In this document: positions 55,701 to 64,000 of the stretch, in pieces | How the letters are laid out: each line of letters begins with the position of its first letter | How positions within the stretch are numbered: the first letter of the stretch is position 1 | From: Halocaridina rubra | Taxonomy: Eukaryota > Arthropoda > Malacostraca > Decapoda > Atyidae | Direction of reading: 5' to 3' | Assembly (NCBI GenBank): GCA_037179515.1 | Contig: JAXCGZ010020992.1 | Location: forward strand, 1 to 64,000 | DNA length: 64,000 nucleotides | Notes under the pieces: model-generated | Told to the model about the DNA's origin: nothing | The model's input: only the letters and a program-made list of their open reading frames with translations | Database searches by the model: none | Position numbers and translations under genes: made by a program

Positions 55701-56300
55701 ACTCGTGACATGAGGGTGCATGCCCCAAGTAGCGACTTACCTTAGGGAGTTCAAGATAAAGGTGAGATCCAGAATTCGAATTGGCTCATGGTCATTGAGC
55801 ATAATGATAATCTCTTGGTCATCCAGCAGACTCATGATGTGTCTGCCTGCTGTGCATGTGCGATTAGACTTGAATCTGGGGTGGTGCGCATTAAAATCAC
55901 AACCTATTACTAAGTCCATAAGACTGGCTCTGCCAAATAGGGTGGTTAAGTCTAGCTCATCTTCATGCTGTCTGTAGATGTTGTAGAAGGCTACACTGCT
56001 GCCCTGTAATTAGATATTTACAGCTAGAATGTTGACTCCCTCACTGCAGCTGATATGTTGTGTAATTTCTTTGGCAAGCAAGTTTTTTTTAATGAAGGTG
56101 GCACTGCCTCTGTTCTCCCCCAGAGTCCAGTGGTGGTACAAGCCCTGGTATCCAGATAATTTGGGTACATTGTGTTCTGAACACAGGGTCTCCTGCACCA
56201 TGATTACATTGATATTGTCAGCTTTGGCAATGCCTTCTAGGTGTTGAATATTGTTTCTAAAACCCTGAGCCTTCCAATGTAGTATTTCAAGATTAGGCAT
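52764..56300 (-). pseudogene. LINE D ORF2: endonuclease-RT-RNase H, decayed
   Basis: Endonuclease: LEILHWKAQGFRNNI and VIMVQETLC (56300-56010), then VIGCDFNAHHPRF (near 55905). RT: LTNTPFTLIELRKVNKSSKN, APCADRITHLMIQNLG and KADIQPIPKLKDP (55240-54839); VVFLDLEKAFEVAN (54760); TPQGGILSPFL (near 54575); NSADDFTLVIRG (about 54490-54455; usual F/Y-A-D-D has Ser). A thumb-like region follows (54315-53885). RNase H: YTDGSES (about 53615), QTELVAIANNLNFF (53500) and IPSHAGIKGNEEAN (near 53290). The frame is broken at many points, and the segment 55680-55300 is poorly recognisable. APE endonuclease plus RNase H plus zinc-knuckle ORF1 indicates the I superfamily. Confidence 0.8.
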
Positions 56301-56496
56301 CTTAAGAGTTTAAGAGGAGGAGGTGGAAGGGGTGGTGATTTGTTGAAGGCGACATTGGTTTCTCAAGAAGAGTGCTTGAGCAACAATGCTAAGGGTGATT
56401 TCAGTTTCTTGGTTGAAAACATTTCTTGGGAGTGGGGTCCATGTTGCTAGCAAAGAGCCACACTGCTATGCTGTATCGCTTGGGCGATGAGTTGCG

Positions 56497-57690
56497 TTAT
56501 GTCCTCGAGGGTGAAGAGGGGTTGAGGATTAAAAATAGGTAGGGCTGTGGGAGTAGGAGAGGTTGCTGTGAAGGAGCACTGTTACTGAGTCTTGGGTATC
56601 GGAAGTTGGTGTGGTTAAGGGGTCTGTGAGTGGTGACAGCTAGAGTCTGAGTATTGCGTGGAGTGGTGGGGTGAGTCTGAGTGTTGTGTAAGGAGGTAGT
56701 GGGAGTCTGCATAGAAGCAGGAGTGGGAGGAGGTGTAATTTGTGTGCTTAGAGATTGGTTAGTGTTGTGTGTGGGGTTTTCGGGAGGGCAGGGCGAGAAG
56801 GTTGCCAAGGATTGGAGGTAGGAGGAGGAGCAGAAATGAAGGTTGAGGTATTGCAGTTAGGGGTAGGAGTAGAGGCTGGGTTTCTGTGAGAGATCCTCTT
56901 TAACCTCTCAGGACAACAAGTGATCCAGGAGTGTTGGTGCCCCAAGCAGTCAGGGCACCTGGCCAAAGTCTCTTCCTTGGCTTTGAATTTGGCAAGGCAT
57001 TGGTTAGTGACATGCCCGCTGCAGCAGACTGTGCATCTGACAGGGAAGAGGCATGTCTTACAATGGTGGCCAAAACGTTGACAGCAAAAGCAACGAAGGG
57101 GCTCAGGGTTGTACTCCCTGAGTTTGAATTTGCCCCATATGCCCAGGTTGAGCTCGGCTGGGGGAGGTCTGTAGATGTGGACCACAACCTGCTTGGAGGG
57201 GACCAATTGCTCTTCAATTTTGGAGGTGCAGCAGTGATATAACATTGCTTTGTCAGGAGATCTACTGACAAAGCCAGTGGGAAGTTTAGAAGGTTAAACT
57301 TCCTGATTCTCTGAGATGGACATATCTTAGCAGAGTGAGGTGAGTTGACAGAGCGGAACTTCTCAGCAGCTTCGGAGGAGGTGGGGTGGACTATAAATTC
57401 ACCCTGGAGATTGGGTCTGATGAGGCACCCAAATTCGGTGAGCTGATCCTCCAACTCATGAAGGAGTGTATAGGCCTCTGCAGGAGGGGAATGTACTTTA
57501 AATCTAGAGAGGTTCTCTCTTGAAGCACTGGGTCTTGGGGCTGTGGGGGAGCTGGGGCAGCAAAGCTCTCCTTCCTACTGCCTAAGGCAGTCCTCTGGCT
57601 CTTCTTTTTCACAACAATACTCCATCCGTCCTGGACATGGTCCAGCTCCATCTCCCCTCTAGGGGAAACAGGTGTGTTAGGCAAACACAT
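56497..57690 (-). pseudogene. LINE D ORF1 (gag-like, three zinc knuckles)
   Basis: Starts MCLPNTPVSPRGEMELDHVQ at 57690. Broken into overlapping frames (57690-57391, 57454-56900, 57245-56748, 56808-56497). The central frame has three zinc knuckles: CFCCQRFGHHCKTC (CX2CX4HX4C), CTVCCSGHVTNQC (CX2CX3HX4C) and CPDCLGHQHSWITC (CX2CX4HX4C). They are preceded by a domain with PPPAELNLGIWGKFKLREYN, typical of Jockey/I-type ORF1 nucleic-acid-binding proteins that coat the RNA. A Pro/Thr/Ser-rich C-terminal tail follows. At least two frameshifts. Confidence 0.82.
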
Positions 57691-57960
57691 GACTAAAAAC
57701 TAATCAATTGGACACAGTGCACTTTTATACTATTTTATTTTAATTTCAATAGCTATATAAAAGCACTCAAACACTTTTCACTTAACACTTTTTGGAATAG
57801 CTATTATAACAGGCCTTGCCGCTATAAAAAGTGGGAATTTAAATGAATAATATCGCTAAAAGCACTGAATGCACAACACTGATTTGAACACAAAATAAGT
57901 CTGTAGATTTAGCTGAAAAAGAAAGAGGGAATTAGGGGTTGGATCAGCAATATTCTGCAG

Positions 57961-59330
57961 TAAAATAGAAATTATAATAAAGGTCTATTTTGCTTATTTC
58001 ACTCCTTAAAAAAAAATAAATAATAACAGTAATAGATACGGATTATTTCTTTCCTAAAAAAAGGAGAGGAGAAATGGGAGTAAACCAGTCTTCCTGGTAG
58101 GCGAAAAGTCGGCTTCCGTTGACTGAGGTACTTTTCAAGGATTTCAGCTACTTCTTTGTGATCTATAACTAGTTCATTATTTCTCTGGATGGTTGGGATT
58201 GGATTTGGTATAAACTTTTCACTCAACTTCCTGATTTTATTCTACACTTTGGCCATACAAGTATTGGAATATATAATTTTAACATAATTTATCCAGGAAG
58301 TTTTTTCGCCTGTTTATAACATTTCAACTTTGCAGGGTTATGTTTGTGTGCAACGTTATTTGTGGAGGTTTAATGCTGCTTTAGTTTGCAAAAGTTCACA
58401 CAGCAAATTTTCCCCTGGTTTTTACAAACATTATTCCACCACAAAACAATTGGTCGACTTGGTTTCCCACTGGTTTTTGGAATGGTCATAACAGCTCCCT
58501 CAAACACTTTTTAAAAGAAATAAGTCATAAGCTTCCATATGGTCATCAAAGTCGTCAAAAGTTGCTCCATCAGTAAGCTGGGCATTGGAAGTCCAGTCTG
58601 CCTCTTATATTTTCCACTTTGGAATCACCTCTGTTTGTAGCTGACTCACTTTTCTAATAACAATCGGAGACTGATCACTGCCAGTTGGTTTGCCGCTAAT
58701 AACTGACCAAACAAAATCTAAGTGCAAGCACGGTAAACATAAACTCATATCAATTGCTGACCAAGTTACATGATATGGATCCAAATGAGTGGAAGTTCCA
58801 TCCTACAAAAACTAAGTCACTGTCATCTGTGAATTGCTCCACCACACTTCCTTGATGTTCAGTGGAAGAGCAGCCCAAGACTATATTTTTAGCATTAAAG
58901 TCAATGTTGTTGGTTTGCTACATTTACGGGTCCTCTGTCTCCAGGCTAGGCTGTAAATAGATGGAGCAGATGGAAAAGCTTTTCTGTCCTTTATCCTGAC
59001 AGCAGTAACCTGAAGATTTGCATCAATGTCAAGAGCATGATGACTGAAGGATTTATGGAAGACAATAGCAATTCCTCCTGTCAGTAAATCACCTGGATTG
59101 TGATGAGATTTCTAAATGATATAGCTCAGTCCTGGCTGAATCAAGTAATTGTCCAACAATGTTTCTTGTAAAAATGCCACATGAATATTATAGTCTCTCA
59201 ATACAGTCTTAAAGAATACATTATTTACTCTTAGAGTCTACAATTCCACTGAAGGATATTCATCATTACAATGAAGTATGGAACCTTTTTGGTGGACTTG
59301 ATCTTCGAATGATCATTTGTTTTTTAAAAG
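57961..59330 (-). pseudogene. LINE family E, endonuclease half
   Basis: Minus-strand remnants typical of an APE endonuclease. They run from NILQWN-type text near 59260, through a LLDNYLIQPGLSYII-like stretch (near 59130) and a NFNAKN/LG-like segment (58900), to the clearest piece KFIPNPIPTIQRNNELVID (58210-58160) in the endonuclease-RT linker. Almost every segment has stops. Assignment to E rests on strand, order and on the linker continuing at 52235 beyond LINE D. Confidence 0.5.
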
Positions 59331-59839
59331 ATTTGGTTGTTTCAACTCCTGCATTTTTTCCATCCGAAATATCCCAGAGTCAGTGTACAGGATCTGGTTT
59401 GGTTACAGCAGTATAGTCTTTACAGTTTTTGTCGTTGAGGTCTTTTCTCCATCTTTCCTCAGTTCACTTTGAAAGTGATTACATCTGAGGAACAGTGAGA
59501 TAGGAGAAAAATCCCCGTCAACACGCAAGGATGAATCCCAGCTTCCAGGAGGATTAATATCAACCAGACTTTCTTAAGAGCCAGAAAGCATCCGCAGGCT
59601 TCTGGTAGGCATACATTTCTGATTACCGTACTTTTAGGATTCTTGCTTAGAGGCATGTCCTTAAATGAATCAAAGGCCTCAAAATTTTCAGAAAATGCAA
59701 GTATCTCCTGGTGATTGGGAGAAACATCCGGTCCTCGATCTTCCCCTGAAGTCAATGGTTTAACAGAGCCATCAGCATCAGAAGGAAAGGTGCTTTTGCC
59801 TGCACCTGATGGCTTAATGCTTTTGTCCATACCTAAAGG

Positions 59840-60790
59840 CATATCTACGGTATTTTTGGAAGTACTGTATTAGAAGTAGTTTTCTTTGCAAATAAAGTTT
59901 AAAGTGATTTTACATTGCCAGAATATGTAACACTAGGTTGCATGTTCTCTATTTAAGCATATATTTTGCTCTAATAATGCTTATATTTCCAGATTCTGCA
60001 AGAACTAGAACTTCAGCCACAAACAGGTATGAGGGATATGATCGCCCTTACACAACCAACTAGTTGTGCAGACTTCATGTGAGGGACCTACACAAGTCTT
60101 GCAAATCTTTGGCACATGGCAATGTATTGTGGTAAGCCCAAAAAGTCAATAGTTTCGACATTGCATGGGTCTGACTTTATATAGTCTTACTGGTTATAGC
60201 TCTCATTCAAGAAGAACACGCTCTGGTATTTGACCATTCCGGAAAGTGAGGAGCAGCAAAGGTGATATATCATCCCTCGATCCAAGAAAATCAACGCTAA
60301 TTACTTCAGGGGGGAAATAGGTCAGGGCCTCAAGTTCTAGCTGAAATAAGTCCCAGGACCTAACTCCCTTGGCATAGTTGAAGGTGGAATACAACCTAAA
60401 CTCCGTGACAGGAAGCTATCAATCCTTACTTGGCAGAGCAACAGACTTTCTGTGAGTTTTTGGCTTAAAAGTTTGACCACTTTCCTCTGCAGGGGAGTCC
60501 TTGCGTGAATATGATAGGCACTTCGCCAGAATCTCTTTATCTCTAGCCTGTTCGCTCGACCGATATGAAAATCAAATAGTGCACAGCATGAAGGTGACTG
60601 CACATTTCTTGGACCACTTGCTACATACCTTTGCGGAGCTTCTTGTTCTTGAATAAGTATCACAATGTACAGTATCTGAATAAAACAAATACTTCTCAAA
60701 AACATTGGAGGGGGTAAGTGGAAATTTCTCAAATTAAAGTAACTCAACATGCTTTTCACTTGTACTATTACCATGACTGTCAAAAGCCTT
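59840..60790 (-). pseudogene. LINE family E ORF1 (gag-like) remnant
   Basis: The minus-strand text LTFRNGQIPERVLL (60235-60205) followed by MQCRN..LFG.TTIHC..PKICKTCVGPSHEVC..SWLCKGDH (about 60160-60020) is a Jockey/I-type ORF1: RRM-like end, then two degenerate zinc knuckles. Upstream pieces (60783-60337, 60394-60203) overlap in different frames. An acidic frame at 59842-59459 (MPLGMDKSIKPSGAGKST) lies between gag and endonuclease and may be the ORF1 tail. Confidence 0.55.
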
Positions 60791-60999
60791 CTAAGCTGCA
60801 GCTTCAGTACAGACGAGAATCAAGATGTCACCATAACCAGTGCTAGGGTTATGACAGATAAGCATGAAAAATTTCTACGTATGTGGAGGCTGGCAAGGTA
60901 ATTGGGTGTAGGATCATAGTTTTACTTTTACCACCAGTATTATTGACATGGTGTCCAGGCAATACCAAATTATCAGTTAGAAGAGAGCCACATCGCATC

Positions 61000-61400
61000 C
61001 TTTAACATCAGCCGGGTCGTCAACAGAAGAGAGGGAAATTTCCATTATAGGCTGCTATGACCAGTATTTATATGGGGACATAACATGGCCACACTGGCAG
61101 AGCCCCACACCAGTGCTGAGCATTTCATTATAATGACCCCACACCAGGCAGGGCAAGGGGATCTGTCGCAATGGTAAAAAATAGGGGGGTCATCAACTAG
61201 TTCATATCCCAGACCATACAGCAGGGATATCCTTTGATGTCCATTAGCCTCTGCCAAGGGGCTGGTCCAGTGAGGGACCCAAATCCTTTGGCAGGAGAGC
61301 CCCCTCACCATGTACAGGTGGACTACCTGCGAGGGGGAGATTATAAAATGTAACTTATTTGAGCATAGTGGATGCTTATTAGCCAACTAATTTAGTGGCT
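61000..61400 (-). other. GC-richer block, possible 5' region of LINE E
   Basis: Open minus-strand frame 61386-61045 (MANKHPLCSNKLHFIISPSQ) without recognisable domain. It is less AT-rich than the sequence on either side and lies where the LINE E 5' UTR would be expected. Nothing proves that it is translated. Confidence 0.3.
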
Positions 61401-64000
61401 CATAGTGCACGATAATTCATGAAAAAAACCCAACTAGTATTATGGGCTATATAGGTTAGTATTTCAAGAACTCCCTTTTCATGGACAGTAATTCCTCTCA
61501 ATAGCATTGTGCTAATTTTAGGAAAGAAACCTATGGAGAGCATTACAGTAATCTTGGCATGACATATTTGCAATCAAAAAAGCATTTTTAATCGTTCCAT
61601 TGGCCATGAATTATGTATACTCAATTACTTCTCCCACCTAGAGGGTATTATTTTTCCAGTACAGCATCACTACTCAGGATCAAGGACCGTTCTCTAACCT
61701 CTAAGCCCTTTCTAAATCTAGGCTTTCTGCATCCTAACTGCCCTACCCCACTCACTAATCCCACTGTAAAAATTATATTTGTCAAATTATTATAAGCCTG
61801 TGAACTTAATTTTGATGACAAACTAATAAACAATTATCAGTTTTGTTGTAAAAATATCAGGCATTCCAGGAAAACAATATAGTAACCATACTCAGTCTAT
61901 GTGTAATATACACTGTAATGGAATATCTTTATCCCAAGTGACGGGAAAGAATTCTGCACCTGTACTCCCCGAGTACCATTGAGGGATTTGGAAGCGAAGG
62001 CCTGATGATTCATCCACTCTGATTATTTGCTTTTACTTTTAGAAAGACAAAAAAAAAAAAAAAAAGCTGAAGATATGAAGGGCATCCCTCTCCTGCTCAT
62101 ATATGGCCACACTACTTGCTCCAGTAAGATATAGAGTCATTAAAAAGTAGCAATACAAGAAGTACACTATTCATTTTTTTATTTTTTAGATTAGTTTTAC
62201 AGTTAAATTTTCCCTTAAGTCTAATATATAAAATAAAAACATAAACCAAATATTGATACACAAACAACAGCTGTATAACTTCAATTAAAAAAAAAGGAAA
62301 AAGAAATTACCAAACAAAAGTTCAAATGAACAGTCTAACAATTCTTCATATATATCACCAGCAGATGCAAAACCTATATAAAAAATACTAGCCTATTAAT
62401 GAACAAACATACATAAATAATATGAGAATGAATATTAATGATGCTAAATATCCAGGGTGCGATGATGTGATGAGCTTTTTTACTGAATATGAACTGCTGA
62501 GCTCTATTTCTTGGAAAGGTTGAAACATGTTTGGTATTTCTTGATAGTGTACATCTTTTGTTGAGAATTTCTAAGAAAGAAAGTATATATCACTGCTATA
62601 GCTAACCCTAAAATAAATGACACTGAGTTTGGTCAGAAGTATATTAAAAGAAACTAAAGAAAAACCTGATTGGTGTTGAGACTCTGCATATTGTGAAAGT
62701 GAAGTCTTTTTACTGCAAATACGGAAGTCAGAAAGTAACCCTCTATGGTGGGCCACCCTCCAAGTACAAGATATAATAGGAGAGGAACTTAACTGTTCAA
62801 GTATTGTGCACCATTTTGGAATGTCACAATTATTCGACTAGATAAACTTTTTCTTGCAAGACTTTCATTAAATGTGATGAAGTGCTCTCCCAAAAGCAAG
62901 ATGAGAATTTATCATTAAAACACAAATATAGAAACGATAAAACGTGTGTGGCGTTACTTTTAATAAAGCCCTCAATGTTTTTTCTATATCAAAACAGATG
63001 AGAATTCAACCTGATATCAATTTAAAAAAATAATGCACATATTACAGAGTTAAAAAGACCAACAAAAGTACAGAGCAGTCCTTTGCAGTTACCTACACAA
63101 AACAAATACTGTACAGGGTAAAACTGTTTCATAAGCATAGCATAAAGTGTATGACAAAGGCTAAAAATATAGTGTAACAGCTAATAGAAGCTTCAATATT
63201 GCAATACGTTTCTTTGATTATGTTTCTCCACCCAGGCACACGTGTATATTTACATTTTAGATCTATTCCTTTACAATATTGTTCCAAGAACACAAAAAAT
63301 TCATATACAGCATAGTAAAGGCATGGAAAACATGAAACGAGGGTGCATGCCTGACTATTAAATGTCAATGATGCAAGTAAGGAGGAGATATAATGCACCA
63401 AAAAGCCTATTAAGAGTAAGACAGTGAAGAGAATGAGAGGATTCGTGAATCTATATGACTTTTTAATAGCTTATATTTCATATAATGCAAAACATACTAT
63501 AAAAAGCACTGGTTTTAGATAAATATATAACAATTAATCCTTACATACAAATAAGAATCTTTCACTGTAAGCATTTTGAAATCTACGTTTAACTTCACTT
63601 GAAATCACTATAAAAATTTTTCTCTTAAAGCTGAATATAAATCAACCACATCGTTTAAGTATGGAAGAAACAAAGAAAGAAATCTGATAAATAAACAATG
63701 CCAGTATGCAACGATTCAACCCACGTTTACAGTAAAATTGAAGTAGTTATCATGAATAAGTCTAATTAGATCTGCATTTGACAATGCCAAATTTTCTTGC
63801 CATTAATCAGTAGATAAATAATGTATGCAAAAATAAAAACCTAATAACACAAATTTCCTTGAAAGAACTTAATAAATTACGAAGTCGAGTGCTAATTCTC
63901 AGGATACACATATTAAAACTTGATAAATCATACAAAAATGCACCGAATATCACTCTTTCTGAAGCACTATATTTTTGCTTACTCAGCTATTTTTAATTAT
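61401..64000. other. No recognisable gene or repeat
   Basis: AT-rich with short A and T runs (for example about 17 A at 62049-62065). Open frames are short and have no recognisable domain. It could be intron or intergenic DNA. Confidence 0.5.

Larger units (their letters stand above)
52236..57960 (-). mobile_element. LINE family D (I-group), inserted within LINE E
   Basis: Complete order on the minus strand: ORF1 gag (57690-56497), endonuclease (56300-55737), RT (55240-53885), RNase H (53676-53195), C-terminus and 3' UTR (52764 to about 52280). Both ends lie within decayed LINE E sequence, whose linker region is split between about 58000 and 52235. Exact ends and any target duplication are not resolved by eye. 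The 3' UTR block 52300-52600 recurs at 6430-6730. Confidence 0.75.

Overview
This window looks like non-coding DNA from a repeat-rich arthropod nuclear genome, most likely a decapod crustacean. It is AT-rich, has long (TA)n tracts and no bacterial-style gene packing, and carries several non-LTR retrotransposon families whose proteins resemble those common in crab, crayfish and shrimp assemblies. The species call is inference. Roughly two thirds of the window is recognisable mobile DNA. The only host coding sequence I can support is one short first exon (7673-7720, minus strand).

Layout. 0.9-2.5 kb: broken pogo/Tigger DDE transposase. 4.3-6.7 kb: LINE 3' ends (family A twice, a deletion derivative of family C, a family D tail). 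7.7 kb: host exon. 9.3-15.5 kb: two head-to-head copies of LINE family B; the plus-strand copy keeps an intact 940-residue ORF2. 17.4-28.2 kb: a complete LTR retrotransposon with 5-bp target duplication, 1.9-kb LTRs, a tRNA-Lys-type primer site and one 1593-residue Gag-Pol whose integrase lies BEFORE its reverse transcriptase. 30.1-35.9 kb: a near full-length family A (CR1-type) element, minus strand, split by a plus-strand copy of itself. 36.4-39.5 kb: LINE family C with a nested tRNA-derived SINE. 42.9-47.0 kb: a third family B copy that still has ORF1. 48.7-49.1 kb: family C fragment; 49.3 kb: a 58-bp hAT-like MITE. 50.0-61.0 kb: LINE family E (gag, endonuclease, RT, RNase H; all decayed), split by LINE family D (I-group, RNase H-bearing) at about 52.3-57.9 kb. 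61.4-64.0 kb: no recognisable genes.

How the parts relate. The autonomous elements carry their own machinery: Gag/protease/integrase/RT/RNase H for the LTR element, and ORF1 plus endonuclease-RT for the LINEs. The SINE and the C deletion derivative have no proteins and presumably borrow LINE machinery. Comparing repeats within the window gives exact insertion histories: an empty/filled site pair for family B (47490-47494 against 12211-15538), a frame-restoring nested insertion for family A (34037-35525), a duplicated locus (9.2-16.1 kb and 42.8-48.0 kb), and a SINE inside the LTR element's leader.

Most interesting: the Gypsy-type element with copia-like domain order; five copies of a conserved hairpin module in its leader; a candidate -1 frameshift heptamer joining ORF1 and ORF2 of family B; and an SGNH-hydrolase ORF1 in family A.
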